Shown here: piece after piece, positions 17,275 through 25,854 of the stretch
Layout of the letters: each line of letters starts with the position of its first letter
Numbering within the stretch: the first letter of the stretch is position 1
NCBI RefSeq assembly: GCF_023195895.1
Contig: NZ_JALPRK010000033.1
Span: 1-37,986, forward strand
Direction of reading: 5' to 3'
Source: Paenibacillus mellifer
GTDB taxonomy: Bacteria > Bacillota > Bacilli > Paenibacillales > Paenibacillaceae
Length of the DNA: 37,986 bases
Program-made: the position numbers and the translations under genes
Notes under the pieces: model-generated
Database searches by the model: none
What the model was told of the DNA's origin: nothing
The model's input: only the letters and a program-made list of their open reading frames with translations

Positions 17275-17340
17275 TTCAGCTCGAGATCTTCGCAGAGTAG
17301 TCGCTCCTTTCCAGGTATGTTTCCGTTCGTTCGCTAATAT

Positions 17341-17356
17341 GTTCGTTATTGAGAAC
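17341..17356. promoter_or_regulatory. Candidate SinR operator 1
   Basis: The GTTC-N8-GAAC palindrome (GTTCGTTATTGAGAAC) lies within the 5' leader of the tapA-like operon. It has the same 16-bp spacing as known SinR inverted-repeat sites. Confidence 0.65.
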
Positions 17357-17420
17357 GAATTCCGTGATTCGAATATACCCGATAGGATCGAAAAAAGGAA
17401 AATCGTAAATTCGGCGATTT

Positions 17421-17436
17421 GTTCTCAATAAAGAAC
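17421..17436. promoter_or_regulatory. Candidate SinR operator 2
   Basis: GTTCTCAATAAAGAAC is a GTTC-N8-GAAC palindrome in which one half (GTTCTTT on the minus strand) is a perfect match to the GTTCTYT SinR consensus. It lies upstream of a TATATT that may be the -10 of the tapA-like operon. Confidence 0.75.
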
Positions 17437-17493
17437 AATTATCTTTATTTATCTTTAAAAATCAGCCATTTCCGTGGAATATTGCTGGCGTTT

Positions 17494-17509
17494 GTTCACT
17501 ATAAGGAAC
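17494..17509. promoter_or_regulatory. Candidate SinR operator 3
   Basis: GTTCACTATAAGGAAC is the third GTTC-N8-GAAC palindrome in 170 bases. It lies further upstream, between the tapA-like operon and the divergent sinI-like transcript. Confidence 0.6.
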
Positions 17510-17525
17510 GAAGTCCCGGTTTCTT

Positions 17526-17546
17526 AGCAGACGGCTGCTTTTTTTG
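17526..17546 (+). terminator. Small hairpin with T tract
   Basis: AGCAG-ACGG-CTGCT is followed by seven T on the plus strand, in the divergent region ahead of the sinI-like leader. No gene is seen upstream on the plus strand that would need it; it may end read-through or a short RNA. Confidence 0.4.
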
Positions 17547-17711
17547 CCGTAAATGACAAGATCGTAAGGGATCAAACAAAATAAGCTAACCTTTTCGACG
17601 AAAACAGGTTGGATGGTCTACGCAGAGTGACATACTTTTCAAAAACAGGCCGTTATAATAGGAACCAGGAAAGCTTACTGACTTAAGAGCCCGTGATCCA
17701 ACGGCCAAACC

Positions 17712-17806
17712 AAAAGCACCAGTTAAAGGGTAAACCTGTTGAAAAGCAGGGGCACAAAGTCTCAGATCTAAGGTAGTGATACTAGGATGGCTGGACTGCC
17801 TGGGGA
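17712..17806 (+). ncRNA. Cyclic di-GMP-I (GEMM) riboswitch aptamer
   Basis: The stretch shows GEMM-I landmarks in order. GGGTAAACC precedes a stem capped by a GAAA tetraloop (CCTG-TTGAAAAG-CAGG), then GGCACAAAGT, a receptor-like arm TCTAAGGTAGTGATACTAGGA, and the closing ATGGCTGGACTGCC. A TATAAT at 17654-17659 could be the -10 of its transcript. It lies 37 bases before a 57-residue SinI-like gene, whose ribosome site AGGAGGAG is at 17828-17835. No clear terminator separates aptamer and gene, so whether control is translational or transcriptional is open. Confidence 0.85.
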
Positions 17807-17842
17807 CAAAACCAAAATAATGATCTTAGGAGGAGATTGTTG

Positions 17843-18016
17843 TTGAAGAAGTCCGCCCAGGTTATTGTTTATGATCGGTACCCCGGTAACGTCGATCCGG
17901 AGTGGGTGGTTTTGCTCGCCATGGCCAAGGAGGCGGGAATTTCCATTGATGAGGTTAGACGTTTTTTGGCGGGAGATCGATCGAATTTCGCAGAATGGCA
18001 TGTACATAACGAATAG
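17843..18016 (+). CDS. sinI: SinI-like antirepressor
   Basis: The 57-residue protein has a central segment DPEWVVLLAMAKEAGISIDE followed by VRRFL. It aligns with B. subtilis SinI (DQEWVELMVEAKEANISPEE) and with the C-terminal domain of the SinR-like protein at 13856-14191 (DPEWSELVQEAM). SinI titrates SinR by forming a heterodimer. The start is TTG, with three in-frame choices at 17837, 17840 and 17843; 17843 gives 9-base spacing to AGGAGGAG. There is no DNA-binding domain. The gene stands alone behind a c-di-GMP riboswitch, divergent from the operon its partner is expected to repress. Confidence 0.85.
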   Translation: MKKSAQVIVYDRYPGNVDPEWVVLLAMAKEAGISIDEVRRFLAGDRSNFAEWHVHNE

Positions 18017-18035
18017 AGTGCGCAGGAAGAGGGAG

Positions 18036-18083
18036 TAAGGGATCGTCCCAGGGCGGAAGCGGGGGCGGTTCTTTTTTTTGTCT
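18036..18083 (+). terminator. Terminator after sinI-like gene
   Basis: GATCGTCCC pairs, with G-U pairs, with GGGGCGGTTC across a GC-rich loop and is followed by eight T. Confidence 0.75.
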
Positions 18084-18225
18084 ATTCTGGCGTAAATCGA
18101 TGTCCCGGCGCGGAGCAAGCGGAAAAAGGGCGATTTTTGTAAGGTGGGGGCGATTCAGGACGTCGTCTTTTATGCTAAAATAGAGGAAGTCTATTTGTGC
18201 GTGATAGGGAAGGAGCGATGAAGCC

Positions 18226-19773
18226 GTGCGCATGAACAACATGCTGCATTTTACCGAAAATCACCGTTATTGCGTATACCGTGACTTCGGTCTCAGTCCC
18301 GTCGATGGCAAGATGCTAGGTTTGGTCTATCAACCGATGGTAGGCGCGTTTGCAATTTCATTCTATCGTTTGCTGGCGGATCAGGTTCCCCAAGAGCAGG
18401 TCGGATATTCGGACGTGGAGCAGCAGCGGAAGCTGTTTCTGACCCTCGGCCTGGATCCTAGCGAGAAAGGGCGGAAGTTCCTGATCGAGCAAACTTCACG
18501 TCTTGAGGCGGTGGGTTTGCTTCAGACGAACCGGCTGTATGTCCCGGACAGCGATGATTATATGTACGAATATGAGCTTCAGGCTCCGCTCGCGCCGGCC
18601 GAATTTTTCCGGACCCAACATTTGACCCTGCTGCTGCGGGACAAGATCGGCAAGTTCGCCGTATTGTCTCTGCGGGAGCAGTTGTTCCGTGAGGAACCGG
18701 TGGCGTGGTCAGGACTTGCCTTGAACAAGGAAAATATCACGGTACCGTTCTACGAGATATTCGAGCTGAATACGCATTCCATCGATTATGAGCTGGAGCA
18801 GGCCATCGCCGAGACGTCGATGGCCAGACAGCCGGGTCTCAAGCTAACCTTAGAGGAGGAGGAAGCGATCAATTACGCCGACATCATCCTCCGCTTCCCT
18901 CGAGAATCGAAGAATCGGGCGTTCGTTGAGGCGCTTCGGTTTGATCCGGAAGGGATGGGCGTGGTCAATTTTGTCGCTCGCAAATATGAGTTGAGCATTC
19001 AGGATCTATGCCGGCTATTGGATGAAGATGGCGTCTTCGATCCAGGCGGCGCCATTCTGCTGGATGCGCTCCAGCACATCGCCAATCTGCAGTTCCGTCA
19101 GGGGAAGCGGCGGCAGGAGGAGCGCGAGGTCGCTTACGGCAAAATCGTCGCTCTGCGCGGGGAAGAGTCGAAAGCAGCCGCTTCTTCTTCCGGGAATGTG
19201 ACGGAAGAAGTGGCGGTGCAGATGGAGTACTATGTGGACGTACCGCCGCAATTCCAGAGCAAATGCGATATTCATCAATATAATATGATGCTTCGGAATG
19301 AGCCGTATACTCGGCTGCTGAAGACGTTCTTCCCGGGGACGATTCCGGACAATCTGCTGGATATCTTTGAGAAGATCGACCTGAACTATAAGCTGCCTGG
19401 TGAAGTGATCAACGTACTTATCCATTATTTGATGTCTCTGCTGACCTCGGGCGGAGAGCAACGGATTAACCGTAACTTCATCGACGCGATCGCCGCCAAC
19501 ATGCTGCTGAAGCAGATCAGCACATATGAGCAGGCGGTGCAATATATCCGTGACCAGTCGAAGGTCAAGGAGAAGGTGAAGGAGAAAGCAGCTGGCAGCA
19601 CTACCAGCGGAGGGCGTGCACGGACCTATGGTGGCCGCGGGGCTAAGCCGAAGCCGGAAATTCCGATTGTGGAACGCACCGGAGCGGAAACGGCCGTGTC
19701 TGAGGAAGAATTCGCTGAATTGATCAAGATGGCGGAACGCATGCAGTCCGGTAAGCATAAAAAAGAAGTCTGA
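18226..19773 (+). CDS. dnaB: Replication initiation/membrane attachment protein DnaB
   Basis: The 515-residue DnaD/DnaB-family helicase loader acts with DnaD and DnaI to load the replicative helicase at oriC and restart sites in Bacillota. The N-terminal winged-helix region carries the segment YQPMVGAFAISFYRLL; a C-terminal DnaB-2 domain is around residues 345-450 and contains LPGEVINVLIHYLM. The C-terminus is basic (KVKEKVKEKAAG, then GGRGAKPKPEIP). GTG at 18226 follows GGAAGGAG. dnaI begins 37 bases after its stop, the conserved order. Confidence 0.93.
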   Translation: MRMNNMLHFTENHRYCVYRDFGLSPVDGKMLGLVYQPMVGAFAISFYRLLADQVPQEQVGYSDVEQQRKLFLTLGLDPSEKGRKFLIEQTSRLEAVGLLQTNRLYVPDSDDYMYEYELQAPLAPAEFFRTQHLTLLLRDKIGKFAVLSLREQLFREEPVAWSGLALNKENITVPFYEIFELNTHSIDYELEQAIAETSMARQPGLKLTLEEEEAINYADIILRFPRESKNRAFVEALRFDPEGMGVVNFVARKYELSIQDLCRLLDEDGVFDPGGAILLDALQHIANLQFRQGKRRQEEREVAYGKIVALRGEESKAAASSSGNVTEEVAVQMEYYVDVPPQFQSKCDIHQYNMMLRNEPYTRLLKTFFPGTIPDNLLDIFEKIDLNYKLPGEVINVLIHYLMSLLTSGGEQRINRNFIDAIAANMLLKQISTYEQAVQYIRDQSKVKEKVKEKAAGSTTSGGRARTYGGRGAKPKPEIPIVERTGAETAVSEEEFAELIKMAERMQSGKHKKEV

Positions 19774-19810
19774 ATCCGTTTGGGCTTGGGGAGGAAGGTG
19801 ACACACCGCG

Positions 19811-20764
19811 ATGGAATCACTGGGGGAATTACTCACACAGATGAAAAATACACAATTAAAACAACGGTCAGAGGAGCTGACTGCACGTCTATTTAATGAT
19901 CCGCTGGTTTGGGAGCTTCGAGATCGTTATCCGGAGCTTGAGCAGGAGCAACTGACCCGCGGAATGGCAAAGCTTTATCAATACGTGAAAGACAGCAGGC
20001 ACTGCGCCAATTGCCCGGGGCTTGCAAACTGTCCCAACGATTTCTCCGGTCACTTCACGAAATTGACGGTCGAACAGGTGGGCGGCAGCCCGCAGCTGGT
20101 GGATCGGCAGGTCCCTTGCCCGAAGCAACTTCAACATGAGCGAGAGTTGTCCGTCAAGAAGCGGATTCACAGCTTTTATGTGGATGAGCGGGCGCTGGAG
20201 GAAGGCTACAATGAGGTCGAAATTATGGCCAAGGATAGCTTGAGAGCTCCAGCTGTCGGCCAACTGTTTCGGTATATTGAAGAAACGAAGGAATCCGGTC
20301 TTCAAACGAAAGGTCTGTATTTGGAAGGTCCGTTTGGTACGGGTAAGACGTTCTTGATGTGTTATTTGCTGCACGAGCTGGCAAAGGAAGGATATTCCGG
20401 AGCGATCGTCTATATGCCGGAATTCGTGGAAGATCTGAAGAGTATGCTGCAGGACAGCGACAAGCTGCGGGATACGGTGGAAATGATGAAGCAAGTCGAC
20501 CTGCTGATCTTTGACGATATCGGCGCGGAGAACCTCAATCCGTGGGCTCGTGATCATGTGATGGGCGCGATCCTGAATTACCGGATGAACCGTAAACCGA
20601 CATTTTACACCTCGAATTATTCCCTGAACGCGCTGGAGAAGCATTTGAGCTTCACGAGCAAGGATGGGGAAGAGCGGCACAAAGGACAACGGTTGATGGA
20701 CCGGATTGCCCCATTTGTCGATGTCGTGCAGGTGAACGGGACGAATAAACGCGGACGGGCGTGA
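19811..20764 (+). CDS. dnaI: Primosomal protein DnaI (helicase loader ATPase)
   Basis: The 317-residue AAA+ loader delivers the replicative helicase to single-stranded DNA. Its N-terminal zinc-binding region has CANCPGLANCP around residues 64-74. Walker A is GPFGTGKTF (about 173-181) and Walker B is LLIFDDIGAE; these are followed by a sensor-like TFYTSNYS and an arginine-containing RLMDRI. ATG at 19811 follows GGGGAGGAAGGTG. It is in an operon with dnaB. Confidence 0.95.
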   Translation: MESLGELLTQMKNTQLKQRSEELTARLFNDPLVWELRDRYPELEQEQLTRGMAKLYQYVKDSRHCANCPGLANCPNDFSGHFTKLTVEQVGGSPQLVDRQVPCPKQLQHERELSVKKRIHSFYVDERALEEGYNEVEIMAKDSLRAPAVGQLFRYIEETKESGLQTKGLYLEGPFGTGKTFLMCYLLHELAKEGYSGAIVYMPEFVEDLKSMLQDSDKLRDTVEMMKQVDLLIFDDIGAENLNPWARDHVMGAILNYRMNRKPTFYTSNYSLNALEKHLSFTSKDGEERHKGQRLMDRIAPFVDVVQVNGTNKRGRA

Positions 20765-20788
20765 AAACCTGACTATTTGAACATGTCA
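20763..20788 (-). repeat. Fragment of the MITE-like repeat end
   Basis: GAAAACCTGACTATTTGAACATG closely matches the terminus of copy B at 13753-13776 (one substitution in the core). It lies directly after dnaI and appears to be a decayed end. Confidence 0.6.
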
Positions 20789-20801
20789 TTAACGGCAGAA
20801 A

Positions 20802-20846
20802 AAAGAGCCAGACTTTCCCTTGCGAGGGAAACGCCTGGCTCTTTCG
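20802..20846. terminator. Terminator after dnaI
   Basis: AAAGAGCCAG pairs with CTGGCTCTTT, enclosing a second stem TTTCCCT/AGGGAAA. There are A/T-rich tails on both sides, so it likely also serves the convergent yqzM-like gene. Confidence 0.85.
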
Positions 20847-20878
20847 TTCATTTCGCGGCTCGTTACCGCCAGATCCGC

Positions 20879-21034
20879 TTAACTGGCGATAAATTTAATG
20901 ATGACCATGCCGAAGAAAATTACGGCCATCAACGTTAACATGCCAAAAAAGCCGTTCATCAAATCAAACAAATCGTTGCGGGGTTCTTCGTTGATATGCT
21001 GCCGCGGATCGTTCGCATGCGTGTTAGCATCCAT
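20879..21034 (-). CDS. yqzM: YqzM-like small membrane protein
   Basis: The 51-residue protein has a polar N-terminal half (MDANTHANDPRQHINEE) and one C-terminal transmembrane helix (GMLTLMAVIFFGMVIIKFIAS). Length and the FxxxVIxFI ending resemble the YqzM family of Bacillus, of unknown function. ATG at 21034 follows GAGGAGG at about 10 bases. The gene is below the size usually reported by ORF callers. Confidence 0.7.
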   Translation of the reverse strand: MDANTHANDPRQHINEEPRNDLFDLMNGFFGMLTLMAVIFFGMVIIKFIAS

Positions 21035-21179
21035 GGCGACGGGCCTCCTCAGGAAATAATCGTCTCGTCAATGAAAGATGTCATAGACAATCCGTTTTCA
21101 GGTTATTCTTAGTATAACCAAACCCTTTTCACTTTGTAAAGAAGGCGTTGTCATGCACTTTCTTTTTCTCAGTAGTGTG

Positions 21180-21188
21180 TGGTATAAT
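21180..21188 (+). promoter_or_regulatory. Extended -10 promoter of trxA
   Basis: TGG-TATAAT at 21180-21188 has the TGn extension and a perfect -10. No good -35 lies at 17 bases, which fits an extended -10 promoter. It lies about 115 bases before trxA. Confidence 0.65.
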
Positions 21189-21304
21189 TGGTTCGGCAGC
21201 TGTTTCCAGGCTGTCTGCATCATTTTTTGTCCAACTATCCAGTTGCTTGAGAACTCGTTAGGTTTCTATGCGAGACGGGCAACCCCAATAAGGAGGAAGT
21301 AATC

Positions 21305-21622
21305 ATGGCTATCGTGAATGTATCCGATCAGTCCTTCAACGCAGAAATCGAAGGGCAAGGTCCGGTTCTTGTTGATTTTTGGGCTCCATGGTGCGGTCCT
21401 TGTAAGATGATCGCTCCGATTCTGGAGGAGCTGTCTTCGGAAGTAGGCGACTCGGTGAAGATCGCCAAGCTGAACGTGGATGACAATCCGGAAACGGCTT
21501 CCCGTTTCGGCGTTATGAGCATTCCTACACTCATCTTGTTCAAGGACGGTCAACCGGTCGACAAAATCGTCGGGTTGAACTCGAAGGACACGCTGAAGAA
21601 CCTGATCTCTAAACATCAATAA
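21305..21622 (+). CDS. trxA: Thioredoxin
   Basis: The 105-residue thioredoxin has the active site WAPWCGPCKM (Cys29 and Cys32) and the cis-proline motif SIPTLILFKDG. It is the general cytosolic disulfide reductant, recycled by thioredoxin reductase. ATG at 21305 follows AAGGAGG at about 8 bases. A terminator separates it from uvrC, so it is its own unit. Confidence 0.97.
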   Translation: MAIVNVSDQSFNAEIEGQGPVLVDFWAPWCGPCKMIAPILEELSSEVGDSVKIAKLNVDDNPETASRFGVMSIPTLILFKDGQPVDKIVGLNSKDTLKNLISKHQ

Positions 21623-21655
21623 TCCAGACGATCAGGCGCGTCGCTTGACGCCTTG

Positions 21656-21694
21656 GATGACGCCTCCGGTTTGGGCCGGGGGCGTTTTCTGCGT
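21656..21694 (+). terminator. Terminator between trxA and uvrC
   Basis: ACGCCTCCGG pairs with CCGGGGGCGT across TTTGGG and is followed by TTTTCTG. Confidence 0.8.
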
Positions 21695-21724
21695 TAATCT
21701 GGAGAGGAGAAAGGAGGAGGAAGA

Positions 21725-23584
21725 TTGGACGCACCTACCAATGAAACGCTGAGTTATGAGAAAGCGATGGAGCGGATTCAACATAAATTGGCGCTGCTGC
21801 CCGATTCGCCGGGTTGTTACCTGATGAAGAACAAGGAAGGTACGATCATTTACGTTGGGAAAGCCAAAGTGCTGAAGAACCGGGTTCGTTCCTATTTTAC
21901 CGGGAGCCATGACGGGAAAACCCAACTGCTCGTGTCCGAGATCCGCGATTTCGAATACATCGTGACCGGAAGTAACATGGAAGCGCTCATTCTGGAGTGT
22001 AATTTGATCAAGGAGCATCATCCGCGGTTTAATATTCTGCTCAAGGACGACAAAACCTTTCCTTATATTAAAATAACGAATGAACCGCATCCCCGGCTGG
22101 AAGTCACCCGGCGGGTGCTTAAAGATAAAGCGAAGTATTTCGGTCCGTATCCGAACGCCTATGCAGCACAACAGACGAAGAAGCTGCTCGACCGCATGTA
22201 TCCATTGCGCAAATGCAACGTGATACCTAAGGAAGTCTGCCTGTATTATCACATCGGCCAATGCCTGGCGCCTTGTGTGCAGGAGGTGGCGAAGGAAACG
22301 TACGAGTCGATGACGCAGGAAATCACCTCGTTCCTTAGCGGCGGGCATGAGGAGATCAAGAAAGAGCTGCAGCGTAAAATGCACGAAGCGGCCGAAGAAT
22401 TGCAATTTGAGCGAGCCAAGGAATTACGCGATCAAATCATCAATATCGATGCGCTGATGGAGAAGCAGAAGATTACGGTGAACGACGCGAAGGACCGCGA
22501 CGTGTTTGGTTACGCCGTGGACAAGGGCTGGATGTGCGTGCAGATTCTGTACATGCGTCAGGGGAAAATGATCGAGCGTCACGCTTCGGTTTTTCCGTTC
22601 TACGGGGACGCCTACGGCGATTTTATGTCCTACGTGACGCAGTATTACAGCGATAATCCGGCGTTGCCGCAGGAGATCTTGCTGCCGGAGCAACCGGAGG
22701 ATCAAGACGATCCGGCTTCGATCGACGCCCCTACCGCTCTGCAAGAGTGGCTTGGTGTCAAGACGCTGGTGCCGCAACGCGGCTTGAAGCGACAGATGAC
22801 CAAGATGGCCGAGGAGAACGCGCGTGTCTCGCTGGACGAGAAGTTCCGTTTGATTGAACGGGATGAGGAACGGACGTCGAAGGCTGCCGAGAACCTCGGT
22901 AAGGCGATCGGGTTGGAGTCGGTGTCGCGTATTGAAGCGTTTGATAACTCTAACATCCAGGGGACGAACCCGGTTTCGGCGATGGTCGTGTTCATTGACG
23001 GCAAACCGGCGAAGAAGGAATATCGTAAATATAAAGTGAAAACCGTACAAGGGCCGGACGATTACGAGACGATGCGCGAGGTCATTCGCCGCCGCTACGA
23101 GCGGGTGCTGAAGGAGAATCTGCCGCGTCCCGACCTGATCGTGGTCGACGGGGGCAAAGGGCAGATTTCCGCCGCGACCGACGTGCTGGAGAACGAGCTG
23201 GCGCTGTTCATACCCGTGTGCGGCCTCGTCAAGGACGCCAAGCATAAAACGGCGCAGCTCATGGCGTTTGATCCGCCGGAGCCGGTTTATCTGCCGCGTG
23301 ACAGCCAGGAGTTCTACCTGCTGCAGCGAATTCAGGACGAGGTGCACCGCTTCGCCATTTCCTTCCACCGCGAACAGCGGGCCAAATCGATGGTGACCTC
23401 GCGGTTGGACGCGATCCCCGGGATCGGGGAGAAACGCCGGAAGGCGCTGCTGAAGCATTTTGGATCGCTAAAAAAAATAAAAGAGGCCTCCGTCGAAGAC
23501 TTCCGGCCTCTTTCTATCGGGGAAAAACTAGCCCACGAGATTATAAATGCCCTTCGGGACGAGGATTCGCCAGAGGAGTCGTAA
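21725..23584 (+). CDS. uvrC: Excinuclease ABC subunit C
   Basis: The 619-residue nucleotide-excision nuclease has an N-terminal GIY-YIG domain ([18 protein letters not shown]), a UvrB-binding UVR segment ([20 protein letters not shown]), an RNase-H-like nuclease domain ([21 protein letters not shown], with [10 protein letters not shown]), and C-terminal helix-hairpin-helix motifs ([20 protein letters not shown]). Together with UvrA/UvrB it cuts on both sides of bulky lesions. TTG at 21725 follows AAAGGAGGAGGA. Its last 44 bases overlap the convergent CPBP gene, and its 3' coding part holds that gene's terminator. Confidence 0.96.
   Translation: MDAPTNETLSYEKAMERIQHKLALLPDSPGCYLMKNKEGTIIYVGKAKVLKNRVRSYFTGSHDGKTQLLVSEIRDFEYIVTGSNMEALILECNLIKEHHPRFNILLKDDKTFPYIKITNEPHPRLEVTRRVLKDKAKYFGPYPNAYAAQQTKKLLDRMYPLRKCNVIPKEVCLYYHIGQCLAPCVQEVAKETYESMTQEITSFLSGGHEEIKKELQRKMHEAAEELQFERAKELRDQIINIDALMEKQKITVNDAKDRDVFGYAVDKGWMCVQILYMRQGKMIERHASVFPFYGDAYGDFMSYVTQYYSDNPALPQEILLPEQPEDQDDPASIDAPTALQEWLGVKTLVPQRGLKRQMTKMAEENARVSLDEKFRLIERDEERTSKAAENLGKAIGLESVSRIEAFDNSNIQGTNPVSAMVVFIDGKPAKKEYRKYKVKTVQGPDDYETMREVIRRRYERVLKENLPRPDLIVVDGGKGQISAATDVLENELALFIPVCGLVKDAKHKTAQLMAFDPPEPVYLPRDSQEFYLLQRIQDEVHRFAISFHREQRAKSMVTSRLDAIPGIGEKRRKALLKHFGSLKKIKEASVEDFRPLSIGEKLAHEIINALRDEDSPEES
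23471..23512 (-). terminator. Terminator of the CPBP gene embedded in uvrC coding sequence
   Basis: AGAGGCC at 23482-23488 pairs with GGCCTCT at 23505-23511 and is followed on the minus strand by TTTTATTTTTTTT. It lies inside uvrC, about 30 bases beyond the stop of the minus-strand CPBP protease gene. Confidence 0.75.
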
Positions 23585-25292
23585 TATACGGCTCCTCTTT
23601 TTGCTGTTGCGGCGGCAAGCTCTTCCGTTCTTTACTCGGCGGGTTGAACAGGTAAATGACATAAGCGACGATCGCCGGCAGGGCGATATAGAAGATGCCG
23701 GCGCTGATATTCAGCGCTCCGCCCATAAACATCAAGCTCAGCGACATCAAGATGCTGTCGAAGATGACGTGCGAGAAGACGACAGCGGCGAAGCCGTAAC
23801 GCAGGAACACGAAGCTGAACAACAGTCCGATAAAGGTCAACTCGATGGGGCGAGAAATGACCGGATAAATCGGATACAACGTGTGGCCAAATGCCCAGAT
23901 CAAGGTCGACAAGAGACTGGCGATAAAGGTGCTGCGAAACATCTTCTTCAGCATCGGGATCCCGAACAAGCGATACACCGCTTCTTCGCCGATCCCGGCC
24001 ACCCAAGCGAGCAGTGGCAGCAGCAGCGGATACACCATGTTGTACGGCGATTGCGTGGCGTCCGTTGTGGACCAGGTATGAATCGTCCGCTCCAGAATGA
24101 AGAAGACAACCGACTGCGCTCCCAGCAGGATCAGCGCCCAGGCGTAACCGTCGGCCATTGAGGTTAGCACATAACGGCCGTACCCTTCCTCCCGCGATCG
24201 CGGCCACAGGTTGATCCCGTTCTTCCGCCATAAGCCGTCACCGCCGACCAGCGAGAAATACACGGAAGCGGCGAGGAACAACGTCACTAAGCCTTGGAAG
24301 AAGAAGCCGAAGATGAGCACGCCGGATTCGAGACCGTCTTTTTGGAAGACCGGCATCATATTGATCGTCCCCACCGTGGATAACACGAAGTAAAGGGAGG
24401 CCAAGAAAATCCCGCGTTTAAATGAAGTATGGGCCCGTGTCATCGCGCTATATACGATGGCGAGAATCGCCAGCACGAACGTCAACAGGGCGTAACCGGC
24501 ATACGTGAGCCAATTGGCGAGTTTCGTTTGCCCGGCTACGTAGTCCAAATGGGCCTGCGGTACACTGAAATAACGCTCAAACGAGGACACGGCGCCATAC
24601 TCATAACTAAACTTGAGCTGCGCTTGGGACTCGCCCAAGGTGTAATCTTTGATCTGATATTGCAGACCGACATCTCCTTCGCCGGAGGTGAGCTCCAAAT
24701 CGCCTGCTTTAAATCCAAAGGCGTTCAGGTAAGGCAACGTCAGCTGTTCCTTCTCGGCTAATGTCAAATCGCCTTCCCATGCCTTCATGGAATCGGTGGT
24801 TTCTGATCCCAGGTCCAGCATCATTTGCTTGTTCGCGTTGCTGGACGAAGCAATCTCTTCAAAGCCGACGACTTGGCCGGTCGTCATGTGAACATCAACC
24901 GTTACGGCGCTGAACGTCTCGGTAGGATCGTTGTAACGGACACGGAACACATCGTAGGGAAATTGCTTTTCGTAGGTTTTTAAGTACGGAGCCAGCAGAT
25001 CCGCTCGGGTCAAATAACCAAACAGATCGGAACGTGTTTCGTATGTAATTAAGGCCTTATCTTTTATAGGTTCGGACAGATCCAGGTTTAAGACGGAATG
25101 GACGAAATCGGCTGCGCTGGCCGCTGCTTTCGATTTACTGATGACCTCATCCGCTTGCTGCAGCTGCAGCGACTCCGAGTCGGTGGTCGGGAACAACTGA
25201 ACGGCGATAAACACAATGAATCCGAGAGCGGCCAGCAGCCACAGGTTCTTTGTTTTCATCCTGCGGCCAGATGGTTTCATAGAGGAATTCAC
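23541..25292 (-). CDS. CPBP-family intramembrane metalloprotease with large N-terminal domain
   Basis: The 583-residue membrane protein has one N-terminal membrane anchor, an extracytoplasmic region of about 230 residues, then seven or eight hydrophobic segments. The Abi/CPBP motifs are EEAVYRLFG (glutamate pair and Arg), FGHTLYP and HVIFDSIL, which supply the metal and catalytic residues. Such enzymes cleave substrates within the membrane; the target here is unknown. The extracytoplasmic part ([20 protein letters not shown]) looks PepSY-like but is not clearly assignable. I chose GTG at 25292 because AAAGGAG lies 8 bases upstream; the open frame extends 15 codons further. Confidence 0.82.
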   Translation of the reverse strand: MNSSMKPSGRRMKTKNLWLLAALGFIVFIAVQLFPTTDSESLQLQQADEVISKSKAAASAADFVHSVLNLDLSEPIKDKALITYETRSDLFGYLTRADLLAPYLKTYEKQFPYDVFRVRYNDPTETFSAVTVDVHMTTGQVVGFEEIASSSNANKQMMLDLGSETTDSMKAWEGDLTLAEKEQLTLPYLNAFGFKAGDLELTSGEGDVGLQYQIKDYTLGESQAQLKFSYEYGAVSSFERYFSVPQAHLDYVAGQTKLANWLTYAGYALLTFVLAILAIVYSAMTRAHTSFKRGIFLASLYFVLSTVGTINMMPVFQKDGLESGVLIFGFFFQGLVTLFLAASVYFSLVGGDGLWRKNGINLWPRSREEGYGRYVLTSMADGYAWALILLGAQSVVFFILERTIHTWSTTDATQSPYNMVYPLLLPLLAWVAGIGEEAVYRLFGIPMLKKMFRSTFIASLLSTLIWAFGHTLYPIYPVISRPIELTFIGLLFSFVFLRYGFAAVVFSHVIFDSILMSLSLMFMGGALNISAGIFYIALPAIVAYVIYLFNPPSKERKSLPPQQQKEEPYITTPLANPRPEGHL

Positions 25293-25547
25293 TCGCAAAA
25301 CTCCTTTGTTATTTGGTAAAATTACCTTTTTCATCACGTACCCTTTATATAGATGAGGTATGAATTTCCCTCAAGTACGTCAAAGTAAAGATAACACAGC
25401 TGTTCCCCCTGCGCCAGACAAGAGACAAAAATGACGAGAATCGGCAATAACTCAGGCATGCCTTCGCATCGCTCAGATTCAGGGCGAAGTTTCTCCCTTT
25501 CCCCCTTCATTTCGCCCTATTTTGGTCTTTTTCCTGAAAATCAAGCT

Positions 25548-25576
25548 TTGTAGCGGGAGGGAATAAGGGATATAAT
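25548..25576 (+). promoter_or_regulatory. Promoter of the c-di-AMP riboswitch transcript
   Basis: A perfect TATAAT lies at 25571-25576 with TTGTAG 17 bases upstream. It is about 40 bases ahead of the riboswitch. The rest of 25293-25547 shows no gene or recognisable element. Confidence 0.65.
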
Positions 25577-25615
25577 CCATTTGACGAAAAAATGAATGAA
25601 AACAATTGAAAAGAA

Positions 25616-25764
25616 TCTCGGCCGAATTTCGTAATGAAAACGGGGGAACCGTATCTTTTGGGGTGAATTTCGCAGAACTTCGCGCAGCCGGCTAGGAAGC
25701 GGCGGAAGTGTCAGCGAATAGGGCAACTGTGCATGTCCGAATCCGTCAGCTAACCTCGTAGGCC
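25616..25764 (+). ncRNA. Cyclic di-AMP riboswitch (ydaO/yuaA type)
   Basis: Conserved ydaO blocks occur in order: ACGGGGGAACCG, TTTTGGGGTGAAT with CGCAG, then ATAGGGCAAC and the 3' block CCGTCAGCTAACCTCGTAGGC. The outer GGCC/GGCC closes the fold. A terminator follows at 25784-25815, before ktrB. In known examples c-di-AMP binding promotes termination and so shuts off K+ uptake. Confidence 0.93.
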
Positions 25765-25783
25765 TGTGCAGCAGGAACCAAAC

Positions 25784-25833
25784 ACCGAAAGGCATTGGAT
25801 TTCCAGTGCTTTTTTCTTTTGTTCTTTTTTCAA
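25784..25833 (+). terminator. Riboswitch-controlled terminator ahead of ktrB
   Basis: AAGGCATTGG pairs with CCAGTGCTTT (two G-U pairs) around ATTT and is followed by a long T-rich run. It lies between the c-di-AMP aptamer and the ktrB ribosome site. Confidence 0.82.
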
Positions 25834-25854
25834 AACAACAACGAGGTGAACGAG

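Noticed and set aside
19015..23458. Long minus-strand frames opposite dnaB, dnaI and uvrC
   Set aside because: They are shadows of well-conserved genes on the plus strand and have no family features or ribosome sites of their own.
25795..25854. N-terminal extension of KtrB from a start at 25795
   Set aside because: The extension lies inside the riboswitch terminator hairpin and its T tract. TTG at 25855 has a proper ribosome site.
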